A stretch of 39,779 nucleotides of DNA. Origin: a virus. Numbering within the stretch: position 1 is the first letter of the stretch; the number at the start of each line of letters is the position of its first letter. Below the pieces are notes generated by a model. That model saw nothing but the letters and a program-made list of their open reading frames with translations, was not told the DNA's origin and ran no database searches. The stretch spans positions 1 through 39,779 of IMG/VR virus record IMGVR_UViG_3300044732_000574, one strand, 5' to 3'. Shown here piece after piece: positions 16,977 to 23,382 of this stretch. The translations under genes and the position numbers were made by a program.

Positions 16977-17101
16977 TATAGTAGTTCCCTGTGTTTCTGT
17001 TTGCGACTCTTCAGTTTATCTTTCTTACTGAGAATCTTCTTGGCTTTCTGAAATCGCAGTGCGTACTTTTGCACTAGATTCCTCTTCCTTCTGTTTGTCA
17101 T
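16976..17101 (-). CDS. small very basic protein, 41 aa
   Basis: A short gene mostly embedded in another frame within the end of the 116-residue gene. It starts MTNRRKRNLVQKYALRFQKA and ends KQKHRELL, with about 40 percent Lys or Arg. GGAG lies seven bases before the ATG, and its stop overlaps the next start as TAATG, both signs of real translation. A nucleic-acid-binding or host-inhibitory peptide is possible; no homolog recognised. Confidence 0.6.
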   Translation of the reverse strand: MTNRRKRNLVQKYALRFQKAKKILSKKDKLKSRKQKHRELL

Positions 17102-17375
17102 AATGTTTCTCCTCTAACATAGCGAAGAACCATCTACATTGATTGTCAGGAAAATTAAATGTATACTTGTCCATTTCATTTCTCAACGTGGTGTAGAAAA
17201 TATCCTCACTTTTGAAAAAAGCAACCCACTTAGTGAGTTGCGTTAGATACTTTTCTTGCATGTAGCTTTTGACTTCGTTGAAGTATACAGTGCTGACTGG
17301 TCTGTTGTGATTGGGAACAGGATACCTGTCACCGAACTTAGACTTTGTCTGAGATGTTGCCTGTGGACCTGCCAT
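17025..17375 (-). CDS. hypothetical protein, 116 aa
   Basis: Not recognised. A polar N-terminus (MAGPQATSQTKSKFGDRYPV), an aromatic-rich helical middle (VYFNEVKSYMQEKYLTQLTK) and an acidic Ser/Gln-rich tail. It has the strongest ribosome-binding site in the arm (AGGAGGT) and is the first gene after the leftward promoter at 17400, so high expression is likely. No Cys-His or catalytic motif stands out. Confidence 0.75.
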   Translation of the reverse strand: MAGPQATSQTKSKFGDRYPVPNHNRPVSTVYFNEVKSYMQEKYLTQLTKWVAFFKSEDIFYTTLRNEMDKYTFNFPDNQCRWFFAMLEEKHYDKQKEEESSAKVRTAISESQEDSQ

Positions 17376-17393
17376 GATACCTCCTAGTTGTGA

Positions 17394-17415
17394 ACGTCTT
17401 AACTGAGGCGTCAGA
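17394..17415 (-). promoter_or_regulatory. candidate phage RNA polymerase promoter, leftward
   Basis: TCTGACGCCTCAGTTA (17415-17400) followed by AGACG. It begins directly after the TAG stop of the 59-residue gene and lies 25 bases before the strong ribosome-binding site of the 116-residue gene. It would let the phage polymerase amplify its own gene together with four upstream cistrons. Start region less purine-rich than the other three copies, so perhaps weaker. Confidence 0.68.
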
Positions 17416-17595
17416 CTACTTGCGTCGCTTTAGGACTTTCTTCCAGTCCGCTACTTCATAGATCTGGGCGAGCCAGTCTTGAGGCAATTTCTTGCGCAGA
17501 ATCGAGATTTCGATCTGTGCCTCCTCTAGAGTGTTAACTTCGACCTCAACGGTCTCCTCAAGATCGGGTGCAATTTTAGTTACGATGAATGCCAT
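17416..17595 (-). CDS. small acidic/basic hypothetical protein, 59 aa
   Basis: Starts MAFIVTKIAPDLEETVEVEV, followed by LEEAQIEISILRKKLPQDW and a basic end KKVLKRRK. A beta-alpha layout like small phage regulators, but no family recognised. AGGAG eight bases upstream fixes the start at 17595; the frame is open further upstream but that part overlaps the previous gene. Its start shares a TAATG junction with that gene. Confidence 0.75.
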   Translation of the reverse strand: MAFIVTKIAPDLEETVEVEVNTLEEAQIEISILRKKLPQDWLAQIYEVADWKKVLKRRK

Positions 17596-17741
17596 TACTT
17601 TGGCTCCTTTACTTTGCGTGGTGGAACAACTTTCTTGATGATCGTCATGCCTTCGTTGTACTGCGCCATCTCTCGTGCTTCTTTGAGAGTCTTGAAGTTG
17701 AAATCTTTGCCGTTTATTGTGAATTGCCAATATGGTCTCAT
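17595..17741 (-). CDS. small hypothetical protein, 48 aa
   Basis: Short gene starting MRPYWQFTINGKDFNFKTLKEA and ending KVVPPRKVKEPK. A beta-hairpin then an amphipathic helix, with a basic proline-rich tail. Coupled on both sides: ATGA overlap with the gene upstream, TAATG with the one downstream. Unknown function. Confidence 0.7.
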   Translation of the reverse strand: MRPYWQFTINGKDFNFKTLKEAREMAQYNEGMTIIKKVVPPRKVKEPK

Positions 17742-17920
17742 GTAGTTACCTTTCGTTTATATTGTGTCAGTGCTCCAATTCTGTCATCCCAATGATCTTT
17801 GTGTTCTAAATCCTCTCGAATAAAGTCGCCGATCAATATGGGTGGCAATCCTTTACGTGCTCTGTAAAGGTTGTGGAGTTTTAGTGCTAGTGCTACTTCA
17901 AATGATAACTTCTGGTTCAT
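17738..17920 (-). CDS. small hypothetical protein, 60 aa
   Basis: Starts MNQKLSFEVALALKLHNLYR and ends LTQYKRKVTT. Likely a helical protein. Frame stays open to an ATG at 17968, but that would overlap the preceding gene by 38 bases with a poorly spaced GGAG; ATG 17920, eleven bases after the previous stop, is preferred with modest confidence. No family recognised. Confidence 0.65.
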   Translation of the reverse strand: MNQKLSFEVALALKLHNLYRARKGLPPILIGDFIREDLEHKDHWDDRIGALTQYKRKVTT

Positions 17921-17930
17921 TTCGTTCCAA

Positions 17931-18299
17931 TCAAAAGTTATGATCGTAGTATGCGTATGCGTGGTCATCGATATAGAATCTCCTACCTTTGTGAACCCAA
18001 CGTGTTGGATTACGCTTGCTACGACGGATAGTTATGATGTCTCCTTTAGGATCTTCTGTGATAATCCTTGGACCACCAGTGTCTACGCAAATCGCAGAGA
18101 AGCCACCAGGTATAAACTTGGGTGGTTGTTCTTTGTTATTCTCGTGACGCATCTCTTGAATCTGAAGTGTGATCTCAGATACAACTTTGAGAACCTTGTA
18201 TGGGTTCACATCGCTGTAAGCCAAATGCATCGCGAACAGTTTATTATCCTTGTGCATTTCTGTGAGTTGTTCTTTCGTGTAAATTACTTCTTCTTTCAT
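17931..18299 (-). CDS. hypothetical protein, 122 aa
   Basis: Starts MKEEVIYTKEQLTEMHKDNK with AGGAG six bases upstream. A helical N-terminal half (VSEITLQIQEMRHENNKEQ) is followed by a basic, beta-rich C-terminal part (DIITIRRSKRNPTRWVHKGR, RFYIDD). Not recognised. The frame extends upstream through hammerhead 6 but no start is supported there. The mRNA 5' end is defined by cleavage at 18333/18332. Confidence 0.75.
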   Translation of the reverse strand: MKEEVIYTKEQLTEMHKDNKLFAMHLAYSDVNPYKVLKVVSEITLQIQEMRHENNKEQPPKFIPGGFSAICVDTGGPRIITEDPKGDIITIRRSKRNPTRWVHKGRRFYIDDHAYAYYDHNF

Positions 18300-18326
18300 A
18301 TAGACTCCTTTCATAAAGTTTATGTT

Positions 18327-18376
18327 GTCTAAGACCTCTCCCGAGGTTTCGTCCAATTAGGACTCATCAGTTAGAC
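18327..18376 (-). ncRNA. type I hammerhead ribozyme 6 (minimal)
   Basis: A compact 50-base copy: stem I GTCTAA/TTAGAC, CTGATGA, stem II GTCC/GGAC, GAAA, stem III CCTC/GAGG with a GGGA tetraloop, GUC. Cut between 18333 and 18332. The upstream gene ends QSN-stop, where the stop TGA is part of the CTGATGA core itself. Followed by the TATGAAAGGAG leader shared with other copies. Confidence 0.92.
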
Positions 18377-18603
18377 TGAACTTTGTCGCAATAGGCTAGT
18401 ATCACATACTTCGCCTTGTTGATGAGCTTGCGTGCTCTTTCAGGTTCATCGTTCTCTAGCATGTACTGTGCATCGCTGAGAATGCCGACGGATAGTTCTA
18501 AAGATCCTGTCTTTAGACGCATGTTGTCTGCTCTGAGAATCATTGTGTCGATCTCCTCAGACAAACATCCGAACATTTCGATATCAACTTTTGCCTTATT
18601 CAT
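18367..18603 (-). CDS. hypothetical protein, 78 aa
   Basis: Starts MNKAKVDIEMFGCLSEEID, with GGAG six bases upstream and an 8-base overlap with the previous gene. All-helical pattern with heptad-like leucines (ILSDAQYMLENDEPERARKL). The last residues QSN and the stop come from hammerhead 6, so the native C-terminus was overwritten or extended by the ribozyme. Function unknown. Confidence 0.75.
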   Translation of the reverse strand: MNKAKVDIEMFGCLSEEIDTMILRADNMRLKTGSLELSVGILSDAQYMLENDEPERARKLINKAKYVILAYCDKVQSN

Positions 18604-19039
18604 CGCTATCTCCATAGTAGTCGTCAAAATAATCTTCATCTTCTTCGACAACGTCGCCAGTTTCAATAGCAACCTTGCCAAAGTAAATGATGTCACCAAC
18701 TTTCTCACAAACAAATCCAGATTTGAACTCTATGATTTGTCCGCCCTCGATACTGTTAGGTGCTTCGTCAATTTGACTCATGAGGACACAACCAATGCCT
18801 CCAGAGTCAACACCATACTCGCGTGACTCTGCGTCTCTGTATGTACCATCTCCGTATGTTGTGGAGAATGACACAAATTCAGTTCCGTCTGCCAATCTAA
18901 ATCCGCCATCAAGGACACCATTGTCCCAGATTGTTACTCGGCATACTTCATCCCAACGGTCGCTGAGAACGTAACACAAATCGCCTACATAGTAGGTACC
19001 AGGTTCCATGTACACCTGTGGATTATTCTTAATTTTCAT
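18596..19039 (-). CDS. conserved phage protein with GDLCYVL motif, 147 aa
   Basis: Starts MKIKNNPQVYMEPGTYYVGD, continuing LCYVLSDRWDEVC. This PG.Y.VGD.CYVL opening, the central GDGTYRD and the later VDSGGIGCVL are shared with uncharacterised bacterial and phage proteins I have seen; the function is not known. It is beta-rich with a strongly acidic tail (EEDEDYFDDYYGDSDE), as in DNA-mimic or SSB-like tails. AAGGA site in the leader after hammerhead 7. Confidence 0.78.
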   Translation of the reverse strand: MKIKNNPQVYMEPGTYYVGDLCYVLSDRWDEVCRVTIWDNGVLDGGFRLADGTEFVSFSTTYGDGTYRDAESREYGVDSGGIGCVLMSQIDEAPNSIEGGQIIEFKSGFVCEKVGDIIYFGKVAIETGDVVEEDEDYFDDYYGDSDE

Positions 19040-19063
19040 GCTGTACTTCCTTTCATAAGATTT

Positions 19064-19115
19064 GTCAAAGACTGCCTCGCGGCAGTTTCGTCTATAGAAG
19101 ACTCGTCAGTTTGAC
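19064..19115 (-). ncRNA. type I hammerhead ribozyme 7
   Basis: Stem I GTCAAA/TTTGAC, a base change compensated on both strands relative to the other copies; core CTGACGA; stem II GTCT/AGAC; GAAA; stem III CTGCC/GGCAG with GCGA loop; GUC. Cut between 19070 and 19069. The stop TGA of the 72-residue gene is inside the core. Confidence 0.92.
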
Positions 19116-19324
19116 TGTTGAAATCCGATAGGATCGCTATCGGTTAGTGGTGTGAACTTACGACACAATGCGTTCTTTAGCTTTGCCATCTTCTTGCCGA
19201 TCTTGGATGTCGCATTTTTCTGCGTTCCCTGATCGATCAACTTTTGGATTTGTGCTACGCTCATCGCTTTGAGACGTGGGTTGCCATTCTTGGTTAATAG
19301 TGAATTAACTTTCTTCTTGCTCAT
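19106..19324 (-). CDS. small basic hypothetical protein, 72 aa
   Basis: Lys-rich: MSKKKVNSLLTKNGNPRLKA, then MSVAQIQKLIDQGTQK and SKIGKKMAKLKNALCRKF. The middle could be a short helix-loop-helix. C-terminus QQSN-stop is encoded by hammerhead 7. AAGGAG before the ATG. Basic charge suggests nucleic acid or ribosome binding; unproven. Confidence 0.75.
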   Translation of the reverse strand: MSKKKVNSLLTKNGNPRLKAMSVAQIQKLIDQGTQKNATSKIGKKMAKLKNALCRKFTPLTDSDPIGFQQSN

Positions 19325-19333
19325 AAATACTCC

Positions 19334-19594
19334 TTAGGTTGTGAATGAGAATTGTTTGCCAAGTGGCACACTGTTTGCTACTACATAACATCTTGAGTTT
19401 GCTACACGATCACGAATAATCTTTTCGTAATCTGGATACTGAACTTGATAATAATCATCAACTTCCGCTGTGATCATTCGTACTACTTGATCGTCATCTT
19501 TAGCCACCCATCCCTCGATACCTCCATACTCGGAGGAAGGGAACGGTAACCAATAGTCAACAATGTATAGAATACTGTTGGTGTCTTGTCCCAT
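19334..19594 (-). CDS. hypothetical protein, 86 aa
   Basis: Starts MGQDTNSILYIVDYWLPFPS after AAGGA. Aromatic and acidic, one domain, with a likely beta-alpha layout and no membrane segment. Ten bases separate it from the 72-residue gene, thirteen from the previous one. No family recognised. Confidence 0.72.
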   Translation of the reverse strand: MGQDTNSILYIVDYWLPFPSSEYGGIEGWVAKDDDQVVRMITAEVDDYYQVQYPDYEKIIRDRVANSRCYVVANSVPLGKQFSFTT

Positions 19595-19607
19595 GTTATC
19601 CTTTCAG

Positions 19608-19829
19608 TTATAGTTCGCAGATGTCTTCGCAGTCATCTACCATGTTCATCTCATCATCGAACACTTGGCAAACTCCGCCATCGATAATTACGATGTACTT
19701 GTCTTCGAATTCTGCTATCAGTGGAACTGGTGATTGAACACCAGCGAATCCATAATAGTCTGTGTCACTGAATGGTCTAAACTTTAAATTCTCTAGGAAT
19801 TCTCTAGTTATCATATAGAAATTGCTCAT
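19608..19829 (-). CDS. small acidic hypothetical protein, 73 aa
   Basis: Starts MSNFYMITREFLENLKFRPF, then beta-rich VPLIAEFEDKYIVIIDGGVC and an acidic tail with three Cys-containing acidic turns (VDDCEDICEL). GGAG upstream. Directly downstream of DNA ligase in the same unit. Not recognised. Confidence 0.72.
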   Translation of the reverse strand: MSNFYMITREFLENLKFRPFSDTDYYGFAGVQSPVPLIAEFEDKYIVIIDGGVCQVFDDEMNMVDDCEDICEL

Positions 19830-19845
19830 AATGTTTCTCCTAAAA

Positions 19846-20766
19846 TTAACTCATATCCGCAGGATCGCGGAAACCAATGAACGTTGGAAAGCGTGGTGCT
19901 TCCTTCACTCCGACGGCAAAGTATTTATACTTCACTACTTTACCTAGCAAGAGTTTGGGCTTATTCCACAGCAATTCGCGTTCTTCTTTCTTGAAGCCAC
20001 TGCCGACTCCGAACTCGGCACCAGTCTTGAGGTCTCGAACCAATAGTTTACCTAAAGTTCCTTTGCCTTTGCCTGTGCCTTTGCCTGTTGGACGGTTCCA
20101 TTCGCCATTGATATCTTTTACTTTCTCGAGATGGGTGTTAGTCATCTCTTCTTCGTATCCAATTACAATAGCTTCTGCGTCAGCGAAACGCTTCACTTTC
20201 AACAGAGTCTGTTCTGTTGCAGTTGCGCGACCTTGCTTATACAATCCATCGGGACAACGAAGCATTGCTCCCTCGTATCCGATATCTAAGAATCGCTTCT
20301 CGAAGTCATTGAGATCCTCTTCGTCTGCCACGTGGTAATGTGGGACTAGTGTGAGGAACTCGAGACCGAACTTGTCGATTGTCTCTCCTGCTTTATCCAA
20401 GCGATCAACGAATTTGTGTTTCGCATGGAAACGATCGAACACGTGGAAACGGAAATCTGGTTCACCATCCTCTGACATCACACCAGAAGTGGATGCTCGG
20501 AATGCGTCATCGGCAGTTGCACTGCCAACGATTAATTCTCCGTCTAATCCTTCAAGCTTCTTGCTAGATAGAATACTTGCAATGAACTTGTTACGGATGG
20601 GTTTCATGTTACGACTTACAGCAATACCGTTCTGAATTACACAACGGATGCCATCTAATTTTGGAGACGCCATCTTAGGGTATCTCATCTTGCCAGGTTT
20701 AACTGACTCATAATTGCTAGCCAACATTGGACTAAATACTTCTGCTACTTTCTTGGTTATTGCCAT
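19846..20766 (-). CDS. ATP-dependent DNA ligase
   Basis: 306 residues, a compact phage ligase. Nucleotidyltransferase motifs: I SPKLDGIRC with the adenylated Lys near residue 36, III GLDGELIVG near 75, IIIa FHVFDRF near 110, IV YEGAMLR near 165, V LLKVKRF near 190, followed by an OB-fold domain (LGKLLVRDL, FGVGSGF). It seals nicks during replication and recombination. Unusual Gly-Lys-rich loop GKGTGKGKGTLGK before the OB domain. Starts five bases before the stop of the 74-residue gene upstream. Confidence 0.95.
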   Translation of the reverse strand: MAITKKVAEVFSPMLASNYESVKPGKMRYPKMASPKLDGIRCVIQNGIAVSRNMKPIRNKFIASILSSKKLEGLDGELIVGSATADDAFRASTSGVMSEDGEPDFRFHVFDRFHAKHKFVDRLDKAGETIDKFGLEFLTLVPHYHVADEEDLNDFEKRFLDIGYEGAMLRCPDGLYKQGRATATEQTLLKVKRFADAEAIVIGYEEEMTNTHLEKVKDINGEWNRPTGKGTGKGKGTLGKLLVRDLKTGAEFGVGSGFKKEERELLWNKPKLLLGKVVKYKYFAVGVKEAPRFPTFIGFRDPADMS

Positions 20767-20770
20767 AGTT

Positions 20771-20995
20771 TTACTCTCTTTCTAATAATTGTTCGTTTGT
20801 GTTGTTTAGTATTTCTTCGTGAAATGCTAGGAAATCACGACATAAGTTGCGCATGCGTAAGAACGCACTACGCTCATGTTCGTTCATATCTAAGCAATCC
20901 ATAGTGGATGCTTCGCTCATTGCGTCTACGCATTGCTCAAGTGCACTTTCGGTGTTCTCGAACATACAGTAGGACATGTTTGGTGTGTTGCTCAT
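20771..20995 (-). CDS. hypothetical protein, 74 aa
   Basis: Starts MSNTPNMSYCMFENTESALE; acidic and Met-rich, apparently all helical, ending NNTNEQLLERE. It is the first cistron of the mRNA created by hammerhead 8, which also carries DNA ligase; its leader has the shared TTATGAAAGGA sequence. Function unknown. Confidence 0.72.
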   Translation of the reverse strand: MSNTPNMSYCMFENTESALEQCVDAMSEASTMDCLDMNEHERSAFLRMRNLCRDFLAFHEEILNNTNEQLLERE

Positions 20996-21017
20996 AGTTT
21001 ACTTCCTTTCATAATAT

Positions 21018-21067
21018 GTGTAAGACGTCTCCCGACGTTTCGCCTATTGAAGGCTCTTCAGTTACAC
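21018..21067 (-). ncRNA. type I hammerhead ribozyme 8 (minimal)
   Basis: Stem I GTGTAA/TTACAC, core CTGAAGA, stem II GCCT/AGGC, GAAA, stem III CGTC/GACG with GGGA loop, GUC. Cut between 21024 and 21023. The TAA stop of the EcoRI-like gene is the end of the 5' strand of stem I. Confidence 0.92.
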
Positions 21068-21511
21068 TTGTTGCAGTTCATACTGCATGATAGCTCTAAT
21101 CTGTTTCTTTGAGAAACCATCTGCAGACAAATAACAAACAACTTTGCCGTTGAATACTTCATGTAGAGTTATTGCATGCTTATCTAACACGTTTCCACGT
21201 TTGGCACCTTCACCAGTCATGAACAATACGTACCTTTTCAGGTTGTGTCCTAGAATTCCAACAGTAACGTTATTCCATCCTCTTTCAATTGCATTTCCGC
21301 TGTTGCCTTGATGCTTTGCTTCAAATGCAATAACTGGAGTTTCACCATCGTAGAACACTCCGCCATCTGGAGCTAGTCCTGTTTGAAGTTTACTAGTCGT
21401 TGGTATCTTTGATCGCCTTTCTAGAAGAGTGGTGAATTTCTCTTTAGATATGTTTCTTACATCTTGATCTAGCTTCTTTGATTTTACTGTAGTTGCTGTA
21501 TTGCCATTCAT
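21062..21511 (-). CDS. EcoRI-like PD-(D/E)XK endonuclease
   Basis: 149 residues, about half of EcoRI (277). The core LAPDGGVFYDG, IAFEAKHQG (residues 47-69) and GNAIERGWNNV (72-82) followed by YVLFMTG closely matches the EcoRI segment PDGG, AEAKHQG, GNAIERSHKN, YVLFLEG. The catalytic Asp, Glu and Lys (D49, E64, K66) and the EcoRI base-contacting Asn, Ala and Arg in GNAIER (N73, A74, R77) are all kept. The loop between EAKHQG and GNAIER is shortened. No methyltransferase is next to it. It may attack host DNA while modified phage DNA is spared, or be a degenerate repair or packaging nuclease. Confidence 0.82.
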   Translation of the reverse strand: MNGNTATTVKSKKLDQDVRNISKEKFTTLLERRSKIPTTSKLQTGLAPDGGVFYDGETPVIAFEAKHQGNSGNAIERGWNNVTVGILGHNLKRYVLFMTGEGAKRGNVLDKHAITLHEVFNGKVVCYLSADGFSKKQIRAIMQYELQQV

Positions 21512-21543
21512 AATATTTCCTTCGTATTAATCTATACAAAATT

Positions 21544-21623
21544 GTATAAGACTCCTCACAAAGCATACTCGTATGCGAGCATACTGCGTGGAGTTTCGGA
21601 TATTAAATCCTCATCAGTTATAC
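21544..21623 (-). ncRNA. type I hammerhead ribozyme 9 (branched stem III)
   Basis: Stem I GTATAA/TTATAC (compensated change), CTGATGA, stem II GGAT/ATCC, GAAA, stem III CTCCAC/GTG-AG-GAG with a two-base bulge and an inner hairpin GCATAC/GTATGC, GUC. Cut between 21550 and 21549. The TAA stop of the 72-residue gene is the UAA of stem I. Confidence 0.88.
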
Positions 21624-21836
21624 TTGTGATAGCACAAAGCTGCCGAAGCACTCTTCGATCCAATCGTACGGATCGCCTGTGCGTGCTTTGGCAACACCAT
21701 ATGGCATTTCGCCTGTGCTGCAATAGTACGAGAATAATGACTCGTACAATCGTTCAGTGAGACCTTCGCCTTGTTTATACTTGGCTACGTCTTCACTGTA
21801 TACTGCTAGTAATTCTTTATATGCTTCTGGTTTCAT
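21618..21836 (-). CDS. hypothetical protein, 72 aa
   Basis: Starts MKPEAYKELLAVYSEDVAKY; helical, Tyr- and Glu-rich, with a CSTGEMPYG turn and end FGSFVLSQV. The final QV and stop arise from hammerhead 9. ATGA overlap with the gene upstream. Not recognised. Confidence 0.72.
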   Translation of the reverse strand: MKPEAYKELLAVYSEDVAKYKQGEGLTERLYESLFSYYCSTGEMPYGVAKARTGDPYDWIEECFGSFVLSQV

Positions 21837-22249
21837 AATGTGTCCTCTATATTTGGATATGTGCCGTTCTCTCGTCCGCTCAGTTCTAATTCGAATGTGA
21901 TGCGAAGTTGTCCTTGCACTTGTTGCTGTGTGTCTAAGATGGCACGGATGTGATCGTTGCTCAGATTGCAGAGCGGAACATAGCGTTTCGGTTGGTCACC
22001 GTTCTTGCCATAAGTTCCCCAATGTAGATTCTGACGGATCACTTCGTGAGTGTCATCCATGTAAATTGAGATTTCCTCGAATGGAGCATCCTCATGAATG
22101 TTCCTACGTAGATACTCTGTGCCACCATCTACCATGTATTCTTTGCCATTGGCATCGACATATGTGCGGTAGTCATGACGGTGTAAGGATCGCAGCACTG
22201 TCCCATCTGGAGTGCGGATCTGATTCAATACAATGAATCTTTCTGTCAT
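21833..22249 (-). CDS. hypothetical protein, 138 aa
   Basis: Starts MTERFIVLNQIRTPDGTVLRS with AAGGAG upstream. The first half (HRHDYRTYVDANGKEYMVDGG) looks like a small beta domain common in uncharacterised phage early proteins; the second half has a short helix and ends in ELELSGRENGTYPNIED. No catalytic motif assigned. Confidence 0.75.
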   Translation of the reverse strand: MTERFIVLNQIRTPDGTVLRSLHRHDYRTYVDANGKEYMVDGGTEYLRRNIHEDAPFEEISIYMDDTHEVIRQNLHWGTYGKNGDQPKRYVPLCNLSNDHIRAILDTQQQVQGQLRITFELELSGRENGTYPNIEDTL

Positions 22250-22259
22250 GTATTTCTCC

Positions 22260-22520
22260 TTAGATTTCGTAAACGGATGCGCGACCAGGATTTACCCATT
22301 CTGCGAATAGTCCGTGGTCTCGAAGAATCTTACACAATAGTCCAGATTTACCAAACTCTGGATTCTCAAGATATGAATCTCCATCGTAATAGTTCAACCA
22401 TGTGTCTGATTTAAAATCTTCAGCAGAAATGCTAAAGTTACCATCGTCATCGTAGTGCTCGTAAACTGGACAGCCAAGTTTGGCTAGTTTGTTGTATGCT
22501 TTAATGTATGCTCGTTTCAT
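22260..22520 (-). CDS. hypothetical protein, 86 aa
   Basis: Starts MKRAYIKAYNKLAKLGCPVY after GGAG. Acidic centre (EHYDDDGNFSISAED, YYDGDSYL), C-terminal helix and AEWVNPGRASVYEI. Likely a single small alpha-beta domain. A long upstream frame extension would pass through hammerhead 10 and is not used. Function unknown. Confidence 0.75.
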   Translation of the reverse strand: MKRAYIKAYNKLAKLGCPVYEHYDDDGNFSISAEDFKSDTWLNYYDGDSYLENPEFGKSGLLCKILRDHGLFAEWVNPGRASVYEI

Positions 22521-22571
22521 AATGTTTCTCCTTGTAAAATGTTGCGAGAATAAGGCAAAATTTAAATGCCT

Positions 22572-22668
22572 GTCTAATACCCTATGCCTTCCTGTCACGG
22601 ATCGGTGCATAGTAATGCCATCTGGGGCATCCATAGGGTTTCGTCTATTGAAGACTCATCAGTTAGAC
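22572..22668 (-). ncRNA. type I hammerhead ribozyme 10 (largest)
   Basis: Stem I GTCTAA/TTAGAC, CTGATGA, stem II GTCT/AGAC, GAAA, stem III CCCTATG/CATAGGG closing a 40-base insert with at least one inner hairpin (ATGCC/GGCAT), and a GUA cleavage triplet. Cut between 22578 and 22577. The upstream gene ends QSN with its TGA stop in the core. The extended stem III may host a binding site or simply tolerate insertion. Confidence 0.88.
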
Positions 22669-22910
22669 TGAGATGTAACTTTTACTGCTGTGGTTCCTAG
22701 AGCAGTCTCATAGAATTTGGTTTGCTCAGAGTCTGACAGACAATTGCTTGTCATATCCATGAATCTATCACGGATCTCATCTAAACGATTCTCTAAAACT
22801 GACATGTCACCATTGCCAACTTCGAACCAAATCTCATATGCTCGATATAAATCTCTGTGAAGTTGATCTAATGCTATGTTAACCATAGCTTCTTTTAATG
22901 TAATAGTCAT
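22659..22910 (-). CDS. hypothetical helical protein, 83 aa
   Basis: Starts MTITLKEAMVNIALDQLHRD; helical heptad pattern throughout (YRAYEIWFEVGNGDMSVLEN, RLDEIRDRFMD). The last residues SQSN are ribozyme-encoded. Preceded by AAGGA in the tail of the small membrane-protein gene. Unknown function. Confidence 0.73.
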   Translation of the reverse strand: MTITLKEAMVNIALDQLHRDLYRAYEIWFEVGNGDMSVLENRLDEIRDRFMDMTSNCLSDSEQTKFYETALGTTAVKVTSQSN

Positions 22911-22919
22911 AATAATTCC

Positions 22920-23030
22920 TTATAGTGGTAGTGAAAATCCAAAGAACAACAATGCGAAGAAGACGGCAAACATGATAATCCAACCTAGGATTTCTCCAAA
23001 GCTGGGTTTATCGTTGAATCGATATTTCAT
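22920..23030 (-). CDS. small membrane protein, 36 aa
   Basis: A short gene: MKYRFNDKPSFGEI, then one hydrophobic segment (LGWIIMFAVFFALLFFGF) long enough to span a membrane once, with a positively charged N-terminal side. AAGGA ribosome-binding site precedes it, and it is packed between two genes with 1-9 base gaps. Could be a host membrane effector or holin-related; not assignable. Confidence 0.65.
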   Translation of the reverse strand: MKYRFNDKPSFGEILGWIIMFAVFFALLFFGFSLPL

Positions 23031-23031
23031 G

Positions 23032-23307
23032 TTAGTAATTTCCTTTCGAATTGCGTGGATCGGGAATTGGATCGATATCTTTATTGCTAAAGCTAACTTT
23101 CCGTTTGAATCCTACAGACGGTTCGTCGTCGAACATCAATGTAGCACGTTGTGTAATTGGCATAACCATATTCCACTGGTCTACAAATGAGTCCAATAAA
23201 CCATCCGAGTAAATACTCAGACTTATGTCGTTGTATTTACATAGTGTTCTGAATTCCTCAGAACTGTAATCTTTATCGTTGATTAAAACGCTTAAACTGT
23301 GTTTCAT
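23032..23307 (-). CDS. hypothetical protein, 91 aa
   Basis: Starts MKHSLSVLINDKDYSSEEFR; a start five codons further upstream lies in the conserved leader TTATGAAAGGA and is rejected because that sequence is the ribosome-binding region. Mixed alpha-beta pattern with a Pro-rich basic end (DPIPDPRNSKGNY). Not recognised. Confidence 0.72.
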   Translation of the reverse strand: MKHSLSVLINDKDYSSEEFRTLCKYNDISLSIYSDGLLDSFVDQWNMVMPITQRATLMFDDEPSVGFKRKVSFSNKDIDPIPDPRNSKGNY

Positions 23308-23331
23308 AATAGATCCTTTCATAATAATTTA

Positions 23332-23380
23332 ATCTAAGACTGGTTTCCCAGTTTCGTCGTTACCGACTCATCAGTTAGAT
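23332..23380 (-). ncRNA. type I hammerhead ribozyme 11 (minimal)
   Basis: Stem I ATCTAA/TTAGAT, CTGATGA, stem II GTCG/CGAC with loop GTAA, GAAA, stem III CTGG/CCAG with GAAA tetraloop, GUC. Cut between 23338 and 23337. It belongs to a second subfamily (GTCG stem II, ATCTAA stem I) with copies 12 and 14. It lies two bases after the stop of the 56-residue membrane protein. Confidence 0.92.
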
Positions 23381-23382
23381 GT

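Noticed and set aside
16985-17012. CTGAAGAG followed by a possible GAAAC near the end of the 116-residue gene
   Set aside because: No stem II or stem III can form; the bases are explained by the overlapping 41-residue gene.
18300-18356. N-terminal extensions of several genes through hammerheads (also 5939-5971, 22521-22634, 23308-23322)
   Set aside because: The extra codons come from ribozyme or leader sequence, while a good ribosome-binding site marks a later ATG downstream of the cleavage site.
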